Below are positions 1-6,682 of a stretch of DNA of 18,184 bases, one piece after another (the first letter of the stretch is position 1; each line of letters starts with the position of its first letter). Origin of the DNA: JANXQE01 sp035651635 (lineage in GTDB: Bacteria > Verrucomicrobiota > Verrucomicrobiia > Limisphaerales > UBA8199); the NCBI GenBank assembly GCA_035651635.1, contig DASRFK010000269.1, positions 1 to 18,184 of the forward strand, written 5' to 3'. The notes below the pieces were generated by a model. The model worked only from the letters and a program-made list of their open reading frames with translations, ran no database searches and was not told the DNA's origin. The position numbers were made by a program, and so were the translations under genes.

Positions 1-23
1 TTCCTCGAGCCCCACTGGCTCAT
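1..23 (-). CDS. hicA: HicA-family mRNA interferase toxin (partial, 5' end only)
   Basis: Only the first seven codons lie in the window, reading Met-Ser-Gln-Trp-Gly-Ser-Arg before the edge. The ATG overlaps the TGA stop of the upstream hicB by four bases (ATGA), the usual translational coupling of a toxin-antitoxin pair. The Met-Ser-Gln-Trp-Gly-Ser opening is, from memory, typical of HicA/YcfA proteins encoded directly after this type of HicB. HicA toxins are small double-stranded-RNA-binding-fold ribonucleases that cut mRNA and are neutralised by HicB. The call rests on the overlap, the HicB partner and the short start motif. The catalytic histidine region is outside the window, so intactness cannot be judged. 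Confidence 0.6.
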
Positions 24-220
24 GCGGCGACCGAGAACACATCCACCAACTCCGGGATCGCCTCGCCATGTTCTAAACGGTCGGCCATAACGCGCAACGC
101 CAGGGCCTTCACCTTTGCCAAGGCCTCCACCTCACTCCGCCCATAGCCCACCACTCCCGGAAGCTCCGGAATTTCGGTGAACCAGCGGCGATCCTCTTCT
201 CGTTCCAGCTCGATCCTCAT
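20..220 (-). CDS. hicB: HicB-family antitoxin
   Basis: A 66-residue acidic protein with the HicB-like fold signature: an N-terminal beta strand (IELEREEDRRWFTEIPELPG), then VVGYGRSEVEALAKVKALALRVMADRLEHGE, the typical P-E-L-P-G ... EA...K...LA pattern. HicB antitoxins bind and inactivate HicA and often repress their own promoter. This short version ends soon after the core domain, so a separate C-terminal DNA-binding domain is absent or minimal. The antitoxin comes first and its stop overlaps the start of the partial hicA, the reverse of the classical hicA-hicB order but common for this subfamily. The start at 220 is the only good one; no strong Shine-Dalgarno precedes it. It lies 124 bp downstream of a restriction-type operon on the same strand. 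Confidence 0.85.
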   Translation of the reverse strand: MRIELEREEDRRWFTEIPELPGVVGYGRSEVEALAKVKALALRVMADRLEHGEAIPELVDVFSVAA

Positions 221-343
221 AAATTAGTCCGGGAACATACTCCGGAAACGCCAGACCTGTCCAACTCGAACGGAGGCGCCCAGCGGTGTGAAATACCCAT
301 CCATGTTCGCCTGAGTGGGTGGGGCGACCAGGGGGCAGGCCCT

Positions 344-1432
344 TTAAATGAAGCGCCACCATGTGGCTCTAGCCTGGTCACGTACGGTCTTCTCGGTCTC
401 GGGAGGGCTTAGGGCGAAGCCGTTTAGTAGCTTCTGGAGTATGGGCATGCCCAAGTGGGAGTTAGCGTCGAAGGCTTGGTAGATGATGGCGGTTGGGGTG
501 CGCTCCAATCGGAGAACGGGATCTGGCAGTGTGTCGATCTCCGGAATCTCGGTTTTTATCGTGTTTAGGGATCCTCGTGCTGTTGCCCGCACAAGGACGT
601 GCGCGCGCGCGTCGTGTGCGCTGACGAGCTCGTGTACGCCATGGAAGAAGTTTGTAGCCACAAGCCTGATGGGAAGTTGAATCTGTGTTCTGCGAGCGGT
701 TTCGGATGCCCGCCGAACTCGCATGAGGAGCACGGTGCCGGGGACATGGGCGGTCGACGTGCCGGCGCGGCCACTGGGTGGACGAGGGGGGCGGGTGATG
801 CGTTGGCCTTTGAATAGCGCCTGGGTTGGCGTGCGGCGCACCTGACCGGGATGCTGCGAGCTAGCTTTGCGGCGCTGCTGCAGTTGCTTCTCGGGAAAGA
901 CGTAGCCGAGTCTGACCAGATCGCTTAGAAGGGTTGAGTCTAGTCGAAGAGTGAACTTCGTTATTGGATCACGCCAGGCAGCAAGTGCGGCGCGGGCGTC
1001 GGAGATAAGTGGATCGGCGAGTGGCGCGTCTAGCTGGAGGCCGGCCTCCGTGTTCGCAAAGAGGCCTGCTTCGGTGAGATTGTTCGAGCCGACTATCAGG
1101 CGAGCGTCGGTTGCGTTGCGGAGCAGGTACACCTTCGGGTGAAAGGTGGCATCCAATTCGTTGTGGTAGATGGATGTCTCCATGCTGCCGGCAGCCTGCA
1201 GAGATAGGAGGTCTGTGAGCCCCTCCTCTGACGTGTTCTCGATATCCACCCCTACCGTAACCTGAGCGATACCGCCAGAGCCGAGGAATTTCTCAAATGA
1301 GGGGCGAAGGTGCTGAGTGCCTGACCGGCGAACCCAAGCGACGGCAAATTCGAGATGATTCCAGCGGCCGCCTCCGATATCGTCGGCCAGCGCCTTTCCA
1401 AAGCGATGAGCCAATGGCTGGTTGTAGAACAT
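344..1432 (-). CDS. Phospholipase-D-family (HKD) nuclease, probable restriction endonuclease subunit
   Basis: A 362-residue protein with one PLD-type HKD motif: His98-Pro-Lys100, then G-S-N-N-L-T at 115-120, G-L at 123-124 and N127/E129. The HxK...GSxN...E layout is that of the BfiI/NgoFVII type of metal-independent restriction nucleases, which have one motif per chain and form the active site as a dimer. Residues 1-165 form the catalytic domain. Residues 185-225 are a basic, Pro/Arg-rich linker. The C-terminal part (about 228-362) is unrecognised and could be the DNA-recognition domain (inference). It starts 3 nt after the stop of the TSPPY methyltransferase and is the last gene of the four-gene set. 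PLD proteins also occur in DISARM (DrmC), but no helicase partners are present here. Nuclease function is inferred from the motif and context. Confidence 0.8.
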   Translation of the reverse strand: MFYNQPLAHRFGKALADDIGGGRWNHLEFAVAWVRRSGTQHLRPSFEKFLGSGGIAQVTVGVDIENTSEEGLTDLLSLQAAGSMETSIYHNELDATFHPKVYLLRNATDARLIVGSNNLTEAGLFANTEAGLQLDAPLADPLISDARAALAAWRDPITKFTLRLDSTLLSDLVRLGYVFPEKQLQQRRKASSQHPGQVRRTPTQALFKGQRITRPPRPPSGRAGTSTAHVPGTVLLMRVRRASETARRTQIQLPIRLVATNFFHGVHELVSAHDARAHVLVRATARGSLNTIKTEIPEIDTLPDPVLRLERTPTAIIYQAFDANSHLGMPILQKLLNGFALSPPETEKTVRDQARATWWRFI

Positions 1433-1435
1433 TGC

Positions 1436-2323
1436 TTACCTGCACTTTTTTTCGGCGGTGGGCTTAGGGCTGTTGGAGCGTCCCTGGAGATACTCATAGG
1501 AAATTACCGTCTTGCCGCTGGACTGCTTCGATGGAGTCTTAGCCAGGATGAGGATGTGCTCGTGAACGTTCTTGAAACAAAAATTAGGTGGATAGGGGTA
1601 GCTACCGAATATAGGGCGTTGTTTGCCGTGGGAACCCCATTTCCCGCCAGTTCCGTCCTTGGACCAGATAATTTCGTTAATGAGGACAAAACCCATGTCT
1701 CTCAGCAGGGTGATGAAGTCCGCCGCCAATGGGAATGTAAGCAGGCCATGCTCCGTGTGCTGGTTGACATTTGCTGTAACCAAGCAAAGCTTGCGACCTG
1801 GCATCAGGACCCTGTGACACTCTTTGAAAACCGGTCGAATGTTGGCCAAAAAGCGGGTGTAAACAGGTTCGTTCCCGAGGTTGGTCCCGTTGCCGCCGTA
1901 ATCGGCTTTGTTCCAGTACGGGGGGCTGGTGACGACCAGCCCGACCGAGTTGGATGGCACCGTTGACATAATGCGGCTATCTCCGTGAATGACTTCAGCC
2001 AGCGCAGCCGAGCCGTTCAGAGCCTTGCAGCGCTTTGTGATGATGCGTGCGTAGTCAGGGTTCTGTTCAAGGCAAATGGCGCGCCGCCCAAGTGGTAGAG
2101 CTGCCAGTGCTGTGGTTCCTGTGCCTGCGAATGGGTCGAGCACTGTCTCTCCCTGGAAGGAAAAGAGCTTGATCAGGCGCATTGGTATCTCAGGTGGAAA
2201 AACGGCGGGATGGTCCGGGTCGGAGACATTGGCGATTTGCCAAACTGTTTTCGTGTATTCGCGCCACTCCTCTTTCGAAACCTTGCTTCGCTGTTTTTGT
2301 GCTTTGGTGATTTGTGTAATCAT
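1436..2323 (-). CDS. Site-specific DNA methyltransferase, TSPPY type (N4-cytosine or N6-adenine)
   Basis: A 295-residue S-adenosylmethionine-dependent DNA methyltransferase. The AdoMet-binding motif I is D-P-F-A-G-T-G-T-T at 63-71, preceded by a motif X-like segment (PPEIPMRLIKLFS, about 43-55). The catalytic motif IV is T-S-P-P-Y at 132-136. In most TSPPY enzymes (beta class) the catalytic motif precedes motif I; here motif I comes first, giving a gamma-like order with a probable target-recognition region at the C-terminus (about 210-280, aromatic and Gly-rich, then HEHILILAK). TSPPY is most frequent in N4-cytosine enzymes but also occurs in N6-adenine ones, so the methylated base is undecided. 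Its ATG overlaps the TGA of the upstream methyltransferase (ATGA, 2320-2323), implying translational coupling. It should protect host DNA together with that gene. Confidence 0.9.
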   Translation of the reverse strand: MITQITKAQKQRSKVSKEEWREYTKTVWQIANVSDPDHPAVFPPEIPMRLIKLFSFQGETVLDPFAGTGTTALAALPLGRRAICLEQNPDYARIITKRCKALNGSAALAEVIHGDSRIMSTVPSNSVGLVVTSPPYWNKADYGGNGTNLGNEPVYTRFLANIRPVFKECHRVLMPGRKLCLVTANVNQHTEHGLLTFPLAADFITLLRDMGFVLINEIIWSKDGTGGKWGSHGKQRPIFGSYPYPPNFCFKNVHEHILILAKTPSKQSSGKTVISYEYLQGRSNSPKPTAEKKCR

Positions 2324-4614
2324 AATTCTACGTCTTCGTTGAAATAGGCCTGGAGATGCTGGCGGCGCTTGTCGGTTGGATCGACGACCACGGTGTTGAG
2401 GACGAAGTCGGAGAGTGCCCCTGCAAACGTGGCCGGCAGTGCCGCGGCCTCAATGAGAAGTTTGTCTATGGCGTCTCGCTCCTGGTTTAGCGCCAGGGGG
2501 CGGAAGGCGATGGTTTGCTTCCCGCCGTTGACGCTCACGATGCGGTGTTGTTGGATTTGAGTCCAAAGCGTGGCCCCCAGGGCGGCAAGTTGCTCGAACT
2601 GGGCGTCTGTGAATGAGCTGCGGACGAAAGGCAATTCATCGAACAGCCAGCCTGGAACGTGGAAGCCATCACCCATGACATGCCAGAGCCAAAAAACTAA
2701 CCGACTGCTGAGAATGGCAAAGCCGGCCCTCGCATCAGCTTCGCGACGGAATTCTAGGCAATGGATGGAGCTTTCGCTCAGAGGCTGTACACTTCTCTCG
2801 TCGAGTGTGAAGCCTCTGTAAACATTGAGGAAGTTGTATGCCGTACCGCCCACGAAAACGCGGGGCGTCTCTGCGGTCGAGCAAGCTTCGGACGGGTCGC
2901 AGGTGGTCAGGTTTATGCACCAGCTTGGCAAGCGGACCAGCCGCTTGCGCAGCAATGCGAAGGCATGTGATTGCTGTGAGCCTTTTAATTTGGGAATTCC
3001 TGTCGCGATGTTAATAGCTTCAAGTGGGGTGAAATCGATGGACTGGAAGAGGGTCCGCCGGGTTCGACTTGTCCATTTGCGGAGGGGCCCGGTCTCGATC
3101 GCTGCTGGCTGCCCGCGCTTTGGGGTTTCACTGTTCTCTAGTCTGAAAAGGATCGCGTTTCTAGTTTTAACTTCTTCGCCGAAAAGGGCGTGAGGCTCTC
3201 GGTCAAAGAAGGCGAGCTGCCATTTGCCGCCTTGCCAATACATGCCGTAGCGACAGCCCTCGTACTGGGAGCTGCGGTGGAAAGCGATCGAGAGCGGCGT
3301 GACCAGAGCGGAGCTGCTTATTTTTGGGGAGGTCAGGCGCCACATCATTTCGACGAACAGTGGAAAACAGTTGTGGCGCGTAGCTGGTTTCGCTTGTGCT
3401 AATGAGAGGTATTCCTGGCTGAGCGTGGCGTAATCGGATCGCTCACCCAGTGCGGCGTACGGCGGATTAGCGATCAGAAGGTCAAACCCTTGGGATGCTT
3501 CAGGAAAGAGCAGTTGGAAGGGGACTGTTGGTGTGGGATAAAAGCCCAGTGTTGTTTCCTTCGCCTGCGCGACCTCGTGGAAGGGTATCTCGACTGGGCT
3601 CAGCCACGTGGAGGATGCGGTGGCAAGCTGTTGCTTCGTGGCCAGCCGCCCGTTGAGACTGGGGGATGGCGGGGAGCCGTTGGCACTTGCGATTGTGATG
3701 GAGTCGACTTTGGCGAAGTTTAGACGGATGGCGTGCCAGGCTTCCCAAGGACTTAGCCCCCGGTCCTTGAGTTCGGGGAGGCATTGGTGCAGCAGCACAA
3801 AGGTAGCGGCATCAAGCGCGTGGGCGCTAATGTCGCACCCGTATAAGGAGCTGGTGATGTAGTCGAGGCGAGTCGCCCTACCGTGAATTGCAGAACACTG
3901 AGCAAAGGCTCGAAGTAGACCAAGGAGCATTACACCTGTGCCACAGGCTGGATCGAGGCACTTCGCTCTTGGAAAATCACCTGCGTAGTTGTTTATGGTG
4001 TGACTAACCATGTAATCAACAACGTCGGATGGCGTGTAGAATACTCCGCCCTTCCGCTTGGCCTCTCTTGCCACAACTGTGGATGGGTCACGCATCACCG
4101 AGGCACGGCTGCCAGGGCCGTGAGCCTCAAGGATGTAGGGAAAAAGGTCCCAGAAGTCGTGGTCGAGTGGTGAGGAGAGTAGCAGTTGTTGAGCACGCCA
4201 GAGAACTCCTGTCGCCAGGAGGCTTGTGAGCGCGGGAACCGGGAAGGGGGTGGAACCACGGAACCAAGCAACGGATTCCGTCAGTCCGCTGCGCTTTGGC
4301 ACCTGACCGCTTGCCTGCGCCACACACCAAGTTGCAACAAGGTTCCATGCTGCGCGGCTCTCGACTGGTTCGGCTTGGTCTTGGGCGCGGAACGTCAGTT
4401 GCCATCGCGGCGCAAATTCGGAGCGGAAAACCTCTTCAAGCTCGACGGAGTTGAAACTCGTGGCTAGCAGCGTGACCGCCTCGCGTACCCCCGCGGCTTT
4501 TGCTTCGGTCGCCGAAGCAAGCGATATCCCCTCCCCTGGTGCTGACCGCCGGAAACGCCTGGGCGGCGGGCCCGGAACCTCCGGGTATCTTAGGCTGAAG
4601 CCGGCGGCGTCCAT
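2320..4614 (-). CDS. Eco57I/type IIG-like N6-adenine DNA methyltransferase
   Basis: A 764-residue N6-adenine methyltransferase of the N-6 DNA methylase (Eco57I-like) family. Visible motifs are motif X (KGGVFYTPSDVVDYMV, about 188-203), motif I (L-D-P-A-C-G-T-G, 220-227), a motif II acidic residue in YGCDIS (about 258-263), and the catalytic N-P-P-Y at 383-386. About 60 residues before NPPY are Ser/Pro-rich. The C-terminal 300 residues, with the TGIPKLKG-like segment and FVGGTAYNFLNVYRGF, resemble the target-recognition half of such enzymes. The N-terminal 185 residues show no clear PD-(D/E)xK nuclease motif by eye, so cleavage is more likely done by the PLD protein of the operon. It begins 14 nt after the stop of the ribbon-helix-helix gene. 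It is shorter than typical type IIG fusions of 900-1200 residues and could also be seen as a type I-like modification enzyme without HsdS. Confidence 0.88.
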   Translation of the reverse strand: MDAAGFSLRYPEVPGPPPRRFRRSAPGEGISLASATEAKAAGVREAVTLLATSFNSVELEEVFRSEFAPRWQLTFRAQDQAEPVESRAAWNLVATWCVAQASGQVPKRSGLTESVAWFRGSTPFPVPALTSLLATGVLWRAQQLLLSSPLDHDFWDLFPYILEAHGPGSRASVMRDPSTVVAREAKRKGGVFYTPSDVVDYMVSHTINNYAGDFPRAKCLDPACGTGVMLLGLLRAFAQCSAIHGRATRLDYITSSLYGCDISAHALDAATFVLLHQCLPELKDRGLSPWEAWHAIRLNFAKVDSITIASANGSPPSPSLNGRLATKQQLATASSTWLSPVEIPFHEVAQAKETTLGFYPTPTVPFQLLFPEASQGFDLLIANPPYAALGERSDYATLSQEYLSLAQAKPATRHNCFPLFVEMMWRLTSPKISSSALVTPLSIAFHRSSQYEGCRYGMYWQGGKWQLAFFDREPHALFGEEVKTRNAILFRLENSETPKRGQPAAIETGPLRKWTSRTRRTLFQSIDFTPLEAINIATGIPKLKGSQQSHAFALLRKRLVRLPSWCINLTTCDPSEACSTAETPRVFVGGTAYNFLNVYRGFTLDERSVQPLSESSIHCLEFRREADARAGFAILSSRLVFWLWHVMGDGFHVPGWLFDELPFVRSSFTDAQFEQLAALGATLWTQIQQHRIVSVNGGKQTIAFRPLALNQERDAIDKLLIEAAALPATFAGALSDFVLNTVVVDPTDKRRQHLQAYFNEDVEL

Positions 4615-4628
4615 CGTTTGTGCGCCGG

Positions 4629-4835
4629 TCAGGATTGGGTTTCTTCCCTGCCTCCTCCCGGCTCCGTCTTCTGGTGGAACAGAGAAGGTTGCGCAGTTTC
4701 GTTACAAAAGTCCTCGGCAGACCTCAAGAACCAAGCCTTGAGGGTACTGCCGGACATGGCGAGTGCGGCGTAGAGCCGGCGCTTTGTTTCCGGCTCAACT
4801 TCGATGACAATGCGTCCTGATGATCCGCGAGGCAT
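4629..4835 (-). CDS. Ribbon-helix-helix (CopG/Arc-like) small protein, likely operon regulator
   Basis: A 68-residue protein starting at Met-Pro-Arg-Gly. It has a short beta strand (GRIVIEVEP, 7-15), a first helix (ETKRRLYAALAMSG, 16-29) and a second helix (TLKAWFLRSAEDFCNE, 31-46), then a polar tail. This strand-helix-helix layout matches ribbon-helix-helix DNA-binding proteins, which dimerise through the strand and insert it in the major groove. The start at 4835 is preferred over one 39 bases upstream because the extra residues are hydrophobic, unrelated to the fold and encoded by the candidate operator. It is the first gene of the restriction-modification operon, 14 nt before the large methyltransferase. 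Small genes of this type often precede Eco57I-like methyltransferases. A regulatory role is inferred; it could instead be an accessory subunit. Confidence 0.7.
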   Translation of the reverse strand: MPRGSSGRIVIEVEPETKRRLYAALAMSGSTLKAWFLRSAEDFCNETAQPSLFHQKTEPGGGREETQS

Positions 4836-4842
4836 GAAGTGT

Positions 4843-4874
4843 ATGTAGCATAGGTAACGTAACATGCAATACAT
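4843..4874. promoter_or_regulatory. Imperfect dyad upstream of the ribbon-helix-helix gene, candidate operator
   Basis: Arms ATGTA-GCAT (4843-4851) and ATGC-AA-TACAT (4864-4874) are inverted copies apart from a two-base insertion. They flank a centre that contains a direct repeat GTAAC-GTAAC (about 4854-4863). The dyad ends 8 bp before the chosen start codon of the ribbon-helix-helix gene. Ribbon-helix-helix proteins commonly bind such short repeats over their own promoter. Binding is inference; no clear -10/-35 pair or Shine-Dalgarno is visible here, so the transcript might be leaderless. Confidence 0.35.
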
Positions 4875-4937
4875 AACATTCTTTCTATTTATGGGCCTAC
4901 TGGTTCACTTTTTCGCGGTTCATCTTGCCAGGGCGCC

Positions 4938-4956
4938 TTGGACAAATATTGTCCAA
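4938..4956. repeat. Perfect 19-bp interrupted palindrome
   Basis: TTGGACA-AATAT-TGTCCAA: two perfect 7-bp inverted arms around a 5-bp AT-only spacer. It stands about 100 bp upstream of the restriction-modification operon start. It has the size and symmetry of a binding site for a dimeric regulator. It is not followed by a T-tract on either strand, so a terminator is unlikely. The binding protein, if any, is unknown. Confidence 0.6.
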
Positions 4957-5236
4957 TGGGCGTTCCGTACTTATACTGAATTGTAAGCACAAAGGTCCGA
5001 GGTCCGTGGTTTACTTGGTTCAACCAGGGCACTGGCACGGGACGTTGAGGCCATTTACGACACGCGGCCGACACCAACGGTCAAAAATGATAAAAACGCC
5101 AGTAAGTTCGGGGCGGCGATCAGGGCCTCCGCCACGCAGCCAACGACCTCCGATTAGGAGCTTATGACGCAGGATAACAAGCAAAAACTTCTGGCGGCAT
5201 GCACACCCCTGCCCATCCAACTTGAATCCAAAGCGG

Positions 5237-6673
5237 CTAACCGCCTGGCCCCGCCTTCAACTCTTCAATCATCTTCTTCGCCTGTCCCTTCGGTATGTAC
5301 CGCTCAAACGCCTCGCGGAAATCTTTCAGCTCGTAGCCCCTTGCCGATCGCTCCCCAATCCACAGCGGCTTTGCACTAACCCCATACTGATGCAACTGCC
5401 GTGACAACCAGGCTTCCGAGAGCGCTCTGCCTTTCCTGATTTCTGCCCACGGCCGTTCCCCCCGTCCATTCAACCACGCCACTACGTCACGGCTGAACAT
5501 TCGTTCCGTCTCCAGCTCCAAGAATCCCGTCGAAATGTCGAACAACAACGCCCCAACCGCCGTCTCTTCCTGACCACCCGTCGACAGCCCTACCGCCGCC
5601 TCCCGCGCGCGCTTCGGCCATTCCCCACCCGCCAGGTCCGCCACTGCAAATAGCGGTTCCCAGATCTCCGCCGCCCGGTCGTTCAGCTCTGCAGGAATCT
5701 CCGGACACGCCTTTCCAATCTCCTGTGCGTGATCCCTCACGAATCGCTCGCATTTCCGCCGCACTTCGCTCCCGTCCGCGTCCTTCACCCGTTCGCATTT
5801 CTCCGATACCTTCTTCCGTTGCATCGTGATGATAATGCAACGATCCGCCAAAGTCTCCGGCAGATGCTTGATCGTCGCGATCGCTTTCGGACACCAACAC
5901 GAAAAACGCACCAGCCTCGTCCCATCGTAGCCCCGTCTATCAGCGATCACCGTCTCGGTCATTTCCCCTTTTCCCATTTCCATCCCTACATTTCCGCTTT
6001 TCGCTTTTCCGACCACGTTTCCGCTTTCCGCTTTTCTGATTTTCTTCTTTTTCTCATGCGCCACTCTTACCACATATGCCGTCTTCCTTCGATATCCCGC
6101 ATTCAGAATGCCCCTCAACTCGTCATTTCGATGCAGCACCGTGTCCGCTTCATCAATCATCAGCGTCGGCTGCTTCTCCTCAATCACCCGGAAAAACGCC
6201 GGCGAACTGATATTCGACGCCACCACCGGCCGGTTCACCACTTCGTTGAGCACCGTCAACAACGTCGTCTTCCCGCATCGCTTTTGCGGCGATTCAATCC
6301 CGATATACGTCGTGACGTCCCTCAACTGAAACCCGTACGTATGCACCACCCACAGCGCGATCGTTTCGGGCGCATGCCGCCCCATCACCACATACCGTCT
6401 CACCAAACCCGCCAGCTCCTCCAGCAGCTCCGCACCATTCACCGGCTCCGGCCACGGTTCCACTCTCGCCCCTTCATCCCACGAAAAAATGCTACTTCCC
6501 CGCTCCTCCCCATTATCGACCTGTTTGCCGGCCTCATTGCCCGCCTGCCCCTCCTCCCGCTCAACCACGTTCCCTTCCCCCTTCACCTTTTGCGTTGCCT
6601 GGTCGCCCAAGCGCCCATTCTCTTCCTGCTTGGCGCATAACCCCTGCGCTCGCACATCTGATTCCTCATTCAT
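5237..6673 (-). CDS. DUF3631-type P-loop ATPase (primase/helicase-associated), orphan
   Basis: A 478-residue protein from the ATG at 6673, which is preceded by an AGAGG. The first 65 residues are acidic and low-complexity. The ATPase core follows: Walker A S-P-Q-K-R-C-G-K-T at about 128-136, Walker B T-L-M-I-D-E-A-D at 170-177, and LRGILNAGYRR right after. The SP-x-KRCGKT and LxIDEAD...GILNAG combination is the hallmark of DUF3631 proteins, found mainly in phages, plasmids and integrated elements, often fused to or beside primases. An insert (about 205-240) of Lys/Gly/Glu-rich repeats precedes a second conserved block (FSCWCPKAIATIKHLPETLADRCIII). The C-terminal part includes ALSEAWLSRQLHQYGV, a possible winged-helix DNA-binding segment. 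No primase or integrase gene is adjacent. The coding strand is unusually purine-rich compared with neighbours. ATPase assignment is firm; replicative role is inferred. Confidence 0.82.
   Translation of the reverse strand: MNEESDVRAQGLCAKQEENGRLGDQATQKVKGEGNVVEREEGQAGNEAGKQVDNGEERGSSIFSWDEGARVEPWPEPVNGAELLEELAGLVRRYVVMGRHAPETIALWVVHTYGFQLRDVTTYIGIESPQKRCGKTTLLTVLNEVVNRPVVASNISSPAFFRVIEEKQPTLMIDEADTVLHRNDELRGILNAGYRRKTAYVVRVAHEKKKKIRKAESGNVVGKAKSGNVGMEMGKGEMTETVIADRRGYDGTRLVRFSCWCPKAIATIKHLPETLADRCIIITMQRKKVSEKCERVKDADGSEVRRKCERFVRDHAQEIGKACPEIPAELNDRAAEIWEPLFAVADLAGGEWPKRAREAAVGLSTGGQEETAVGALLFDISTGFLELETERMFSRDVVAWLNGRGERPWAEIRKGRALSEAWLSRQLHQYGVSAKPLWIGERSARGYELKDFREAFERYIPKGQAKKMIEELKAGPGG
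5991..6044 (-). repeat. In-frame 27-nt tandem duplication inside the DUF3631 gene
   Basis: Two adjacent 27-nt units (5991-6017 and 6018-6044) agree at 19 of their first 21 bases and then diverge. In the protein they give the repeated pieces KAESGNV and KAKSGNV. They lie in a Lys/Glu/Gly-rich insert between the Walker B block and the next conserved block, so the insert probably grew by slippage in a surface loop. Confidence 0.7.
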
Positions 6674-6682
6674 AGTGGTAAA

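Larger units (their letters stand above)
4836..5236. other. Intergenic region, no gene recognised; possible decayed coding remnant
   Basis: About 400 bp upstream of the restriction-modification operon and downstream of the DUF3631 gene. It holds the dyad next to the operon start and a perfect palindrome at 4938-4956. Open frames on the minus strand at 4889-5077 and 5020-5220 are short and lack ribosome binding sites, and they match no family I recognise. The segment YKYGTPIGQYLSKAPWQDEP, read on the minus strand at about 4911-4970, looks protein-like and could be the tail of a lost gene, but this is only an impression. On the plus strand a GGAG sits 4 nt before an ATG at 5164, but that frame runs antisense into the neighbour. 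No tRNA or terminator was seen. Confidence 0.5.

Noticed and set aside
1355..1966. 203-residue plus-strand frame across the PLD and TSPPY methyltransferase genes
   Set aside because: It is antisense to two motif-bearing genes that are joined in an operon.
2320..4614. Type I restriction HsdM
   Set aside because: No HsdS or HsdR gene is adjacent, and the motif spacing with a long C-terminal region fits Eco57I-like enzymes better.
344..4835. DISARM or BREX system
   Set aside because: A PLD protein and methyltransferases occur in DISARM, but the helicase DrmA and DrmB are absent. BREX would need PglZ, BrxC and BrxL, also absent.
4836..4874. Upstream start of the ribbon-helix-helix gene at 4874
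   Set aside because: The extra 13 residues are hydrophobic, lie outside the fold and are encoded by the candidate operator dyad.
5164..5379. Small plus-strand gene with GGAG before ATG
   Set aside because: More than half of it is antisense to the C-terminus of the DUF3631 ATPase, and the product has low-complexity Ser/Pro composition with no domain. The ribosome-binding-site match is short.
5729..6640. 303-residue plus-strand frame opposite the DUF3631 gene
   Set aside because: Its composition is extreme (His, Arg, Pro, Leu rich), as expected for the complement of a purine-rich gene, and the opposite strand carries clear Walker motifs.
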